This document shows positions 1-7,261 of a stretch of 39,952 bases of DNA, one piece after another. A model generated the notes under the pieces. It saw nothing but the letters and a program-made list of their open reading frames with translations, made no database searches and was not told where the DNA came from. The stretch spans positions 1 through 39,952 of the forward strand of contig JARXAG010000033.1 of assembly GCA_029866055.1 (NCBI GenBank), read 5' to 3'. The stretch comes from Burkholderiaceae bacterium. Lineage in GTDB: Bacteria > Pseudomonadota > Gammaproteobacteria > Burkholderiales > Burkholderiaceae_B. The translations under genes were made by a program, and so were the position numbers. The number at the start of each line of letters is the position of its first letter. Positions within the stretch are counted from its first letter, which is position 1.

Positions 1-1
1 T

Positions 2-529
2 TTGCTCAAACTGATGGCGCCGATTCTGTCCTTCACCGCTGAAGAGGCCTGGGGCATTTTATGCACGTCTACCCTAGCCAATCAGCCTGATACCGGTCGC
101 CTCACGATTTTCACCGAGTGCTATCACTCAGTACCGACCATTGCAGAGGCTGACACGTTGCAACAGCGCTGGTCTCGCTTGCGTGAAATTCGTGGGCTTG
201 TGACGCGCAAGCTCGAAGAGCTTCGCACAGCTGGCAGTATCGGCTCGTCTCTACAAGGCGAAGTTGACCTCACGGCGCAGGGCACCGATCTCGCTTTGTT
301 GCAGAGCGTTGCAGCGCAACTACCTTTCATCTTGATTGTGTCCAGAGTTGGCGTTCATGCCTCGACGGCGCCTGACCAAACTGAACTCGCGATCAGCATC
401 GCGCCCTCACAGCATAAGAAATGTGAACGGTGCTGGCACTGGCGTGACGATATCGGCCACGACGCCGAGCACCCTGATATTTGCGGGCGTTGTGTCAGCA
501 ACTTACACGAAGCACACGCAAACGGCTAA
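2..529 (+). CDS. ileS: Isoleucine-tRNA ligase, C-terminal part (5' end outside window)
   Basis: This is the last 175 residues of isoleucyl-tRNA synthetase, the cytoplasmic enzyme that charges tRNA-Ile; the rest of the gene lies upstream of the window. The visible part begins inside the anticodon-binding domain (LMAPILSFTAEEAW) and ends in the C-terminal zinc ribbon with two Cys pairs, CERC and CGRC, separated by a WHWR segment, which is diagnostic of bacterial IleRS. The stop TAA at 527-529 lies in the first copy of a 42-bp triplication, and lspA follows in the same reading frame, as is usual in proteobacteria. Identification is very secure; only the N-terminal portion cannot be judged. Confidence 0.96.
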   Translation: MLKLMAPILSFTAEEAWGILCTSTLANQPDTGRLTIFTECYHSVPTIAEADTLQQRWSRLREIRGLVTRKLEELRTAGSIGSSLQGEVDLTAQGTDLALLQSVAAQLPFILIVSRVGVHASTAPDQTELAISIAPSQHKKCERCWHWRDDIGHDAEHPDICGRCVSNLHEAHANG

Positions 530-633
530 ATGATCATGAGAGCCCATTCACAAGCACAAGCAAACGGCCAAGTCAGCATGAGCGTCAACTCACAAGCACA
601 CGCAAACAGCTAAATCATCATGAGCGTCAACCC
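508..633 (+). repeat. Three tandem 42-bp copies of the ileS/lspA junction
   Basis: Three imperfect 42-bp units lie head to tail at 508-549, 550-591 and 592-633. Each contains a GCAAACRGC segment and an ATGAG start-like sequence. Unit 1 carries the ileS stop TAA (527-529) and unit 3 carries a TAA (611-613) followed by the lspA ATG (620). In unit 2 the matching codon is CAA, so no stop is present. Because 42 is a multiple of three, ileS, the array and lspA share one frame. The array leaves a possible 25-codon leader ORF (536-613) ending 6 nt before lspA. Confidence 0.9.
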
Positions 634-1144
634 TCAAGCAGACCCGCAGGTTCAGGCCTCGCCACCGCTCACCCGTTGGCTGGTTCTCGCTGGGTGTTTG
701 TTGATCATTGATCAACTGACCAAGCTTTGGTTTGACTCGTCCTTACGCTATGGCGAACGGGTGCAAGTCTTGCCCTTCTTTGACTTCACGCTGCTCTATA
801 ACCCTGGCGCGGCGTTTAGCTTTTTAGCCGACCAAGCGGGATGGCAGCGCTGGTTTTTTACGGTATTGGGCTTAGGCGCAGCAGTGTTTATGCTGTGGAT
901 GATGCACACCAATCGCACGCAGAAGCGCCTGTTGCTGGCCCTGGCTTTGATTTTGAGCGGGGCCTTAGGCAATGTCATCGACCGCATTGCCTATGGCCAT
1001 GTGATTGATTTTTTATTGTTCTATTGGCAAAACTGGTACTACCCTGCTTTTAATGTCGCCGACAGCTGTATTACGCTCGGTGCTATCCTGCTGATTCTGG
1101 ATGAAATTCTTCGTCTGCGAGGTCGCCATGCAAGAGCTGCTTGA
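620..1144 (+). CDS. lspA: Lipoprotein signal peptidase (signal peptidase II)
   Basis: This inner-membrane aspartyl protease cleaves signal peptides from diacylglyceryl-modified prolipoproteins. At 174 residues it has the normal family length, with four hydrophobic segments. The conserved blocks are visible: NPGAAFS near residue 61, GNVIDR near 118, and PAFNVADS near 142. Asp130 and Asp148 match the spacing of the known catalytic pair of the family, and Asp121 is also conserved. The start used is the ATG in the third 42-bp repeat unit. The end overlaps coaBC by 17 nt, suggesting translational coupling. The ileS-lspA neighbourhood is the conserved one. Confidence 0.97.
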   Translation: MSVNPQADPQVQASPPLTRWLVLAGCLLIIDQLTKLWFDSSLRYGERVQVLPFFDFTLLYNPGAAFSFLADQAGWQRWFFTVLGLGAAVFMLWMMHTNRTQKRLLLALALILSGALGNVIDRIAYGHVIDFLLFYWQNWYYPAFNVADSCITLGAILLILDEILRLRGRHARAA

Positions 1145-2336
1145 TAAACGGATCGTGTTGGGGTTAAGTGGCGGCATCGCCTGCTACAAGTCGGCCGAAC
1201 TCGTGCGACGTCTGGTCGAACAAGGTGCAACTGTCGACGTCGTCATGACTGATGCCGCCACACATTTCATTACAGCCGTCACCATGCAAGCGTTGAGCGG
1301 GCGCCCAGTGTTTATCGATGCCTGGGATCCTCGCATCCCAAACAACATGGCCCATATTGACCTAAGCCGTGGTGCCGATGCGATTCTGATCGCACCCGCT
1401 TCGGCCGACTTCATGGCAAAGCTCGTGCAAGGGCGTGCCGACGACTTACTGTCAACGCTGTGTCTGGCCCGAGCCTGCCCACTGCTGGTCGCACCCGCCA
1501 TGAATCGCGAAATGTGGTCTGCCGCACCCACTCAACGTAACGTGTCACAACTCGCTCAAGATGGCGTGAAAGTGTTGGGCCCGGGCTCCGGACAACAAGC
1601 TTGTGGTGAAACTGGCGACGGTCGCATGCTTGAACCGCTGCAACTCTTGGCTGAAATGGTGGCTTTTTTTCAGCCTAAACTTTTAAAAAATAAACGCGTG
1701 TTAATCACCGCGGGCCCGACTGTTGAACCTATTGATCCTGTGCGTGTGATCACCAATCGTTCTTCAGGAAAAACCGGCTATGCACTCGCAAGGGCTGCCT
1801 TTGAAGCTGGCGCTCAGGTGACCCTCATCTCGGGCCCAACCGCCCTGCCCGAGCCCTACGGCATCCCCTGCATTCAAGTACAAACTGCACAGCAAATGCA
1901 TGATGCGGTGCTTGCGCACGTCAAAGAGCAAGATGTATTCATCTCGGTGGCAGCGGTTGCCGACTGGCGAGTCGCCAACGTGGCAAGCGACAAGATCAAG
2001 AAAGATCCGAAGGCAAAAACCACACACTCACCCAATTTGGAGTTTGCGCTCAACCCTGACATTCTTGCGACGGTCGCAGCCTTACCTAACGCCCCTTGGT
2101 GCGTAGGCTTTGCTGCTGAAACCGAACGCTTGTCTGAGTATGCACACGACAAACGCAAGCGCAAAGGGATTCCGATGCTGATCGGCAATCTTGCTCAACA
2201 CGTCATGGACGCCGACCACACTACCGTCAGCATTTTTGATGAGCAAGGCGAACATCCTCTGCCGACCAGCGCCAAGCAAGACATCGCACGTCAGTTGATT
2301 GCTGCGATTGCGAAACGCCTTCCTGGCAACGCGTAA
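1128..2336 (+). CDS. coaBC: Bifunctional phosphopantothenoylcysteine decarboxylase / phosphopantothenate-cysteine ligase
   Basis: This cytoplasmic enzyme carries out two consecutive steps of coenzyme A synthesis: joining cysteine to 4'-phosphopantothenate, then decarboxylating the product. The N-terminal FMN-binding CoaC half shows GLSGGIACYKS (residues 12-22), the active-site His76, the PAMNREMW substrate motif (123-130) and Cys159 in the flap QQACGETGDGRM. The CoaB half starts near residue 187 with VLITAGPTVEPID and contains NRSSGKTG and a KIKK segment. An ATG nine codons upstream (1101) lies deep inside lspA; the ATG at 1128 gives the usual 402-residue protein starting just before the flavoprotein core. 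Confidence 0.97.
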   Translation: MQELLDKRIVLGLSGGIACYKSAELVRRLVEQGATVDVVMTDAATHFITAVTMQALSGRPVFIDAWDPRIPNNMAHIDLSRGADAILIAPASADFMAKLVQGRADDLLSTLCLARACPLLVAPAMNREMWSAAPTQRNVSQLAQDGVKVLGPGSGQQACGETGDGRMLEPLQLLAEMVAFFQPKLLKNKRVLITAGPTVEPIDPVRVITNRSSGKTGYALARAAFEAGAQVTLISGPTALPEPYGIPCIQVQTAQQMHDAVLAHVKEQDVFISVAAVADWRVANVASDKIKKDPKAKTTHSPNLEFALNPDILATVAALPNAPWCVGFAAETERLSEYAHDKRKRKGIPMLIGNLAQHVMDADHTTVSIFDEQGEHPLPTSAKQDIARQLIAAIAKRLPGNA

Positions 2337-2348
2337 ACGCCGCCCCTC

Positions 2349-2975
2349 ATGCAAGAACTCATCACGCAAGCGGGACAGTTTATTCAAACCCATCAGGCGT
2401 GGGCTGGACTGATCATTTTTTTAATGACGTTTGGCGAATCGCTCTTTGTCATCGGGATCTTTTTGCCTGCCACGGTTTTGCTCATGATGAGTGGAGGCTT
2501 AGTGGGCAGCGGCACACTGCCTGCTCTACCCATTTTTCTCTGGGGTGTCGCCGGCGCCATACTCGGTGATGCGTTGTCGTATTGGTTCGGCAAATGGTTT
2601 GGCCCACGCGTCTTACGAACGAAATTACTGAAAACGCGTCGTAGCACCGTGGCACGCGCACGCTTATTATGTTTTCGGTATGGATTTTTGGCGGTCTTGG
2701 TGGGGCGCTTTCTAGGCCCGTTACGCTGTTTGATACCAACGGTTGCAGGCGTGATGGGCATGCCTGAAAAGAAGTTTCAACTTGCCAATATTTTGTCAGG
2801 CATCTTATGGGTTCCAGCCTTACTCGCCCCAGGGTATTTGACCGCAATTAGCCTCGACGCCGCCAGGCACTCGCGCGAGTCGTTGATTTACTCGGGACTA
2901 GGTAGCGCGGTCTTAATCGGTATTGGGGTGCTAATTTGGATCACCCGCAGCGCGCACCAAAAAAAACGACGCTAG
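2349..2975 (+). CDS. DedA-family integral membrane protein
   Basis: This 208-residue polytopic inner-membrane protein belongs to the DedA (SNARE-associated/VTT) family. Members of this family are linked to membrane phospholipid flipping and maintenance of proton motive force. Visible family features are an acidic residue early in a membrane segment ([16 protein letters not shown]), a [10 protein letters not shown] segment and the signature [16 protein letters not shown] near residues 120-140. It starts 12 nt after coaBC, so it is probably in the same transcript. The C terminus is basic (KKRR). The exact substrate cannot be read from the sequence. Confidence 0.9.
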   Translation: MQELITQAGQFIQTHQAWAGLIIFLMTFGESLFVIGIFLPATVLLMMSGGLVGSGTLPALPIFLWGVAGAILGDALSYWFGKWFGPRVLRTKLLKTRRSTVARARLLCFRYGFLAVLVGRFLGPLRCLIPTVAGVMGMPEKKFQLANILSGILWVPALLAPGYLTAISLDAARHSRESLIYSGLGSAVLIGIGVLIWITRSAHQKKRR

Positions 2976-3055
2976 CTCAAGGTCAAAAGCAAGGTCGCAT
3001 ATTCGTAAAGAATGACTTGAACCTAGAGACTCTGCCCAACCTTAAGGAACTCGCC

Positions 3056-3505
3056 TTGAAAGCTGTCGAACTAAAAATTTTAGATCCAAGGATGCGTGAA
3101 CATATTCCCGCCTATGCCACCCCTGGCTCGGCTGGTTTAGATTTAAGAGCCTGCCTTGAGGCGCCTTTAGTGCTTGAACCGGGCGCAACCCATCTGATCC
3201 CCACAGGGTTATCGTTGCACGTGGCCGACCCAGCCTATGCAGCAGTGATTTTGCCTCGCTCTGGACTTGGCCATAAACACGGCATCGTGCTGGGTAACCT
3301 GGTCGGCTTGATTGACTCTGATTATCAAGGCCCCCTCATGGTGTCGGCCTGGAACCGCAGCCAAACCGCCTATACCCTCGAGCCGCTCGAGCGCTTAGCC
3401 CAACTCGTGGTCTTACCCATCGCCCAAGTCGAGTTCACCATTGTTGAAGAGTTTGAGCAAAGCACGAGAGGCACCGGCGGCTTTGGCAGTACCGGCAAAG
3501 GCTAG
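3056..3505 (+). CDS. dut: Deoxyuridine 5'-triphosphate nucleotidohydrolase (dUTPase)
   Basis: This enzyme hydrolyses dUTP to dUMP, keeping uracil out of DNA and supplying dUMP for thymidylate synthesis. All five trimeric dUTPase motifs are present: [29 protein letters not shown] with [12 protein letters not shown], and the C-terminal [10 protein letters not shown]. The frame is open from an ATG at 2936, but that start lies inside the DedA gene and adds 40 unlike residues. I place the start at TTG 3056, preceded by AAGGA at 3044-3048 with a 7-nt gap. This gives 149 residues beginning [13 protein letters not shown], the normal dUTPase length and N-terminus. The product identity is certain; the start is an inference. 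Confidence 0.95.
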   Translation: MKAVELKILDPRMREHIPAYATPGSAGLDLRACLEAPLVLEPGATHLIPTGLSLHVADPAYAAVILPRSGLGHKHGIVLGNLVGLIDSDYQGPLMVSAWNRSQTAYTLEPLERLAQLVVLPIAQVEFTIVEEFEQSTRGTGGFGSTGKG

Positions 3506-3531
3506 TCAAGCTGAAGCGTTCGCAGGCCAAG

Positions 3532-3601
3532 TCAGTTGGCTCAGGTCAGTTGACTCAGGCCACTTGACTCAGGCCACTTGACCCAGGCCACTTGACCCAG
3601 G
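3532..3601. repeat. Five tandem 14-bp repeats between convergent genes
   Basis: Five contiguous 14-bp units fill the gap between dut and the convergent pqiC: 3532-3545, 3546-3559, 3560-3573, 3574-3587 and 3588-3601. The last three have the form CCACTTGACYCAGG; the first two begin TCAGTTG instead. The last two copies are identical, suggesting recent slippage or duplication. No long open frame or obvious terminator hairpin is tied to it. Confidence 0.9.
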
Positions 3602-3608
3602 CTGTTTT

Positions 3609-4238
3609 TCAACCGGAGGTCTTGGCCTGAGTGCATTGAACGTCGGCAGGCGCGCTGCGCGATACCAACGCTTGTGCGATTTGCGCAGATAAGAGTTGGG
3701 TATTTTTTTGCTGACCCAACACAAGCGCCGTCACGCCAATCTCGACGTTTTGCTTGAGGCGTGAAAAACAGGTCAAGACCAAGCCACCCTGTCTAAAGCG
3801 TAAACGCCACAGCGCATCAAGAGCGACATATTGCCCCGGCACCAGTTCAAAGCGCTGCACGTCAACTTGTACTTGCGTCGCGTCGGCCTGCGTCATAGCC
3901 TGATTGATATTTTGCACGGGCGGCATCCCAAGTGCGGCAGTCAACTCTAACCCCAACGCGCTTTGCAGGTGCGAGGATAAGGTCGCTGTCCAACGGTCAT
4001 CGCTTAACAGCATCAGACGCCCGTTCGGTTCGCGGGTCACCAAGGCCGTGTTATCGACCTCAGGGGGCACCGTGACGGGGCTCAGTGCATAGGCCCCCAC
4101 ACGTTGACCTGTGGCCACAGAGGCGCGCGCACCTTCAGGGCTCAAGGTGTAGTAATGAGGCGCGGGGCTCGAGCAACCGACCAGCCCTACCACAAACATT
4201 GTCAGCAATAATTTTTTCATTTGGCAGGCACTTTTCAT
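3609..4238 (-). CDS. pqiC: PqiC-like outer-membrane lipoprotein (ABC-type transport auxiliary)
   Basis: The product is a roughly 209-residue lipoprotein of the PqiC/YmbA (ABC-type transport auxiliary lipoprotein) family. An N-terminal signal peptide ends in the lipobox LVGC, followed by SSPAPHYYTLSP, the typical start of the mature family domain. In other proteobacteria PqiC sits in the outer membrane and docks to the PqiB tube. The ATG at 4238 overlaps the pqiB stop by 4 nt (ATGA), indicating coupling. An in-frame ATG at 4220 gives a more standard signal peptide (MKKLLLTMF) and is an equally possible start. It is the last gene of the pqiA-pqiB-pqiC set. Confidence 0.88.
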   Translation of the reverse strand: MKSACQMKKLLLTMFVVGLVGCSSPAPHYYTLSPEGARASVATGQRVGAYALSPVTVPPEVDNTALVTREPNGRLMLLSDDRWTATLSSHLQSALGLELTAALGMPPVQNINQAMTQADATQVQVDVQRFELVPGQYVALDALWRLRFRQGGLVLTCFSRLKQNVEIGVTALVLGQQKNTQLLSAQIAQALVSRSAPADVQCTQAKTSG

Positions 4239-5884
4239 TTTGCAGGAGCCCCAAGCGTTTCGCGTGAATAGGGTTTAGCTTGGCGACCGGTGATTAGCGA
4301 ATCCGGCTGCGCTTGTAACGAGTCAGTCAGCCCACGCAACGAACGCAAACTACGCCTGAGGTCTTCAATCATGGCCTCAGCGCTCGCGGTCATTGGGCTA
4401 CCCGGTGCAATTAACCCGTTCAAGTTTTTAACGGCAAGCTCAACCTGCGACAGTGTTGAAGCAAGTTTAGGCACAACCGACTTATCAAGCGTCGCACTCA
4501 GCACTTTGATCTGCTTGATCATTTCATTGACTTCGGTGCCAATTGACTCGAACGGTATTTTGTCGAGCTTATTGACGATACTGGTCACCTGTTGCTGCAG
4601 TTTATCTAGATCATCTGAGCCCACGGTTGGCATCTTAAAGGGCACCTCTGATTTTACAGATTCAATCTTCGGAGCATTCGGAAAATCTTCAAGCACGATG
4701 TAGAGTTGGCCCGTCAAAATATTGGCTGTACGCAACTGAGCACGCAGCCCTCGCTTGGTCATCAACGCCAAAGAGTCTGTCAACTGCTCAACCGAACGCC
4801 GTGACATGTTCATTTCTCGGTACACCAACCCCAGGCGTTCTGGATACAGGGTGGCAGTGACAGACGTGAAGAATTTTGCTGTGACGATGTCAAAGTCAAG
4901 CGCCACCGAACTCACTGTGCCGACGTCAACGCCGTGAAAGTCGACGGCTGCGCCAACCTTGAGCCCCCGCGTGGTCTGCTCAAAGCGCATGTAGATCGGC
5001 ACAGCAACGCCTTGCGGCTCAATCTCGGCGGCGCGGCGGTTGTCGTACAGCTTAAACACCCGATCCACCTCTGAGATATCACGCGGCTTACCGAACGAAC
5101 CAAACGACACACCACCCGCAATTAAGGACACGAGTGACTGAGTATTGATTTGCATTCCATCAGGTGAAAGTGTGACATCGACACCACTTTCATTCCAGAA
5201 GCGCGTACTGCCGTCTACATAACGATCGTAAGGTGCGTCGATGAACACTTCAATTTCAATAAACTTGCCTTCGGGCTCGAGCTTGTAACTTGCGATCATC
5301 CCGACTTGCAGGCGACGCATGTAAATCGGCGCGCCCACACTCAACGAACCCAAGTCATCACTGCGCAAGACAAAACGCGTACCTGGGCGATCACTGGTAA
5401 TCGGCGGAGGCTCTTCGAGGCCATTAAATTGCTTTTGCGTGGCCTTACCGAGCGCACCGTGTTTGGTATCGGTTTCGATATAAGCGCCAGACATGAGCGT
5501 CGAAAGCCCCGACACACCACTTATCCCAACGCGCGGCTTCACGACCCAAAATTGGGTCGCTTCGTTCGCCATTCCGGCAGCATCTTTATTGAGTTCGGCC
5601 TCGACCACGACCTTGTCGCGTAGCTCAGTTAAGCGAATCTCTTTGACAAGGCCAATCACCACGTCGCGATAACGCAGTTGCGTCTTACCCGCTTCTAGGC
5701 CGGTTGCCGACTGAAAGGTAATAAAGATGCGAGGACCTTGTTTGGACCAGCTGTGGTACAGGATAGAAAGCCCCACCATCGCTGCCACAAGTGGAATCAG
5801 CCATACCCACCCGAGGTTACGCTTTGGGCGTTGACTGACACGCGGCAACCCGGGTGTTTGGTTTGTCATCGACTGCTCCGGCAT
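4235..5884 (-). CDS. pqiB: PqiB, MCE-domain lipid transport tube protein
   Basis: This inner-membrane-anchored periplasmic protein has one N-terminal membrane segment (residues about 26-44) followed by three MCE (MlaD) domains and a long helical C-terminal region rich in LDKL/LSQVELAVKNL heptads. E. coli PqiB forms a hexameric tube that carries lipids between inner and outer membrane. The 549-residue length matches the family. An in-frame TTG six codons upstream (5902) exists, but the ATG at 5884 has AAGGAG six nt before it, so I start there. The gene follows pqiA after about 105 nt and overlaps pqiC by 4 nt. Confidence 0.93.
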   Translation of the reverse strand: MPEQSMTNQTPGLPRVSQRPKRNLGWVWLIPLVAAMVGLSILYHSWSKQGPRIFITFQSATGLEAGKTQLRYRDVVIGLVKEIRLTELRDKVVVEAELNKDAAGMANEATQFWVVKPRVGISGVSGLSTLMSGAYIETDTKHGALGKATQKQFNGLEEPPPITSDRPGTRFVLRSDDLGSLSVGAPIYMRRLQVGMIASYKLEPEGKFIEIEVFIDAPYDRYVDGSTRFWNESGVDVTLSPDGMQINTQSLVSLIAGGVSFGSFGKPRDISEVDRVFKLYDNRRAAEIEPQGVAVPIYMRFEQTTRGLKVGAAVDFHGVDVGTVSSVALDFDIVTAKFFTSVTATLYPERLGLVYREMNMSRRSVEQLTDSLALMTKRGLRAQLRTANILTGQLYIVLEDFPNAPKIESVKSEVPFKMPTVGSDDLDKLQQQVTSIVNKLDKIPFESIGTEVNEMIKQIKVLSATLDKSVVPKLASTLSQVELAVKNLNGLIAPGSPMTASAEAMIEDLRRSLRSLRGLTDSLQAQPDSLITGRQAKPYSRETLGAPAK

Positions 5885-5989
5885 GCCGGACTCCTTGGTC
5901 AAACAAATACGGTCATAACCTCAGTACCCAAAACGGTAAGAGGTGTAACTGCGAGGCCAACAACAGGCACAATCGCTTAAAGACTCACT

Positions 5990-7162
5990 TCAAGACGGCA
6001 TTTTCGCAGACTCTGGCAAAAGATGCCTGCGGTGCCCGGCACGCCGCCATGCCAGCCTCGGATCGAACCCCAATGCCGCTAACATCGTCAAGATCACCAC
6101 GCCCGCAAAGGCTGCAGCACCGCCCCCCGGGTCAATCGTCAATAAAGCGCCAAAGCGACCTAGCGCCGAGAGCAAAATCACCACAAATACATCCAGCATC
6201 GACCACTGGCCAATAAACTCGACCACTTCGTACAAATGCGTACGGGTTCTGAGAGCACCCACAGCACGCCTCTGGGCCAGATACACTAGAACCGTTAAAC
6301 AGACCAGTTTGAACAAAGGTACGACTACGCTGGCGATAAAGACCACAGCGGCAATGCTGTAAGACCCCATCGAAACCAGTTCGAGCACTCCACCTAAAAT
6401 GGTGTGCGCTGAGTTACCTGCGATCGAATTAATTTGCATGATCGGCAACAGATTGGCTGGTATATAAAGCAAAACAGCCGCAGCGATGAGCGCCCACGTT
6501 CGATTAAATGAGGCTGGCGATGGTGCTTTGGGCAAGGCCTCAAACGGTGCAGGTAAGCCAATATCGTGCGCCAAGCAGCGAATCTTTTGGGCAGACAGTC
6601 GCGTCAGTGCGGTGACAAAAATGGCTGAAGCCGCCGTTGCGAAGAGCCCAACGCCCGCCACCAACGATGCCAGGCCCACAAGCTTCACCACTGACACCAA
6701 GATGCCCATCAAAAAAACCGGCACCATACACCAGGGTTTCAGTAAATCAATGAGGCTAATCAGTTCTTCAAAGCGTAAGGGCAAGCGTCCAAGCGCGAGC
6801 GCTGAGAACACCCATAGCAAGAGTAGCAATTGCACAAACGGCAGCAAGAACCCAGCGGCAAACGACACGACTGCAACCTCGGGGTACCCCGCTTGCCAAG
6901 TAATGATGATCGCATCAAAAAACGACGCGGCTTGCGATTGACCCGAGATTAAAAGCGTGGCGATCGGATACGCGTTGGCTAACGCAAAACATAGCAACGC
7001 TGCCAAGATCACCGCCAACCACGCACCCGGGGTAAACGTCGAATACGTTTCTAACACGTTGTCGCAGCGCTCGCACTGCGCCCATTGCCCCGGTTCGAGC
7101 ACGGGACGGCGGTAAGCCGCTCCACAATGATGACAGGCCAGCATCAAGTAGGGCGATGACAT
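5990..7162 (-). CDS. pqiA: PqiA, paraquat-inducible integral membrane protein
   Basis: This 390-residue inner-membrane protein consists of two repeated four-helix PqiA domains and is the membrane partner of PqiB/PqiC in envelope lipid transport. An N-terminal zinc ribbon is clear: Cys10-x2-Cys13 and Cys30-x2-Cys33. The second domain shows the family landmarks LYIPANLLPIM and YEVVEFIGQWSMLDVFVV and ends near FDPRLAWRR. The linker between the halves, which in E. coli PqiA carries a second set of CxxC pairs, has only one Cys here, so the second ribbon is missing. The ribosome binding site is weak. It is the first gene of the pqi operon. Confidence 0.92.
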   Translation of the reverse strand: MSSPYLMLACHHCGAAYRRPVLEPGQWAQCERCDNVLETYSTFTPGAWLAVILAALLCFALANAYPIATLLISGQSQAASFFDAIIITWQAGYPEVAVVSFAAGFLLPFVQLLLLLWVFSALALGRLPLRFEELISLIDLLKPWCMVPVFLMGILVSVVKLVGLASLVAGVGLFATAASAIFVTALTRLSAQKIRCLAHDIGLPAPFEALPKAPSPASFNRTWALIAAAVLLYIPANLLPIMQINSIAGNSAHTILGGVLELVSMGSYSIAAVVFIASVVVPLFKLVCLTVLVYLAQRRAVGALRTRTHLYEVVEFIGQWSMLDVFVVILLSALGRFGALLTIDPGGGAAAFAGVVILTMLAALGFDPRLAWRRAGHRRHLLPESAKMPS

Positions 7163-7226
7163 ATTTAAATTGCCACAATCGGTCGGTGTTTCATAGAGGC
7201 ATCATCGCGCCTGACTAGGTCAAGGG

Positions 7227-7250
7227 GCTATCCCAATTCAATGGGATAGC
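7227..7250. terminator. Possible hairpin downstream of clpA
   Basis: A perfect 9-bp stem (GCTATCCCA / TGGGATAGC) with a 6-nt loop lies 12 nt beyond the clpA stop codon, before pqiA. Neither strand has a clear T-run after it, so it may be an RNA-stabilising hairpin or a poor terminator rather than a classic one. Confidence 0.4.
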
Positions 7251-7261
7251 ACCATAGATCA

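Noticed and set aside
536-613. A real 25-codon gene between ileS and lspA
   Set aside because: It is composed wholly of the duplicated junction sequence; it may be translated, but I treat it as a by-product of the repeat.
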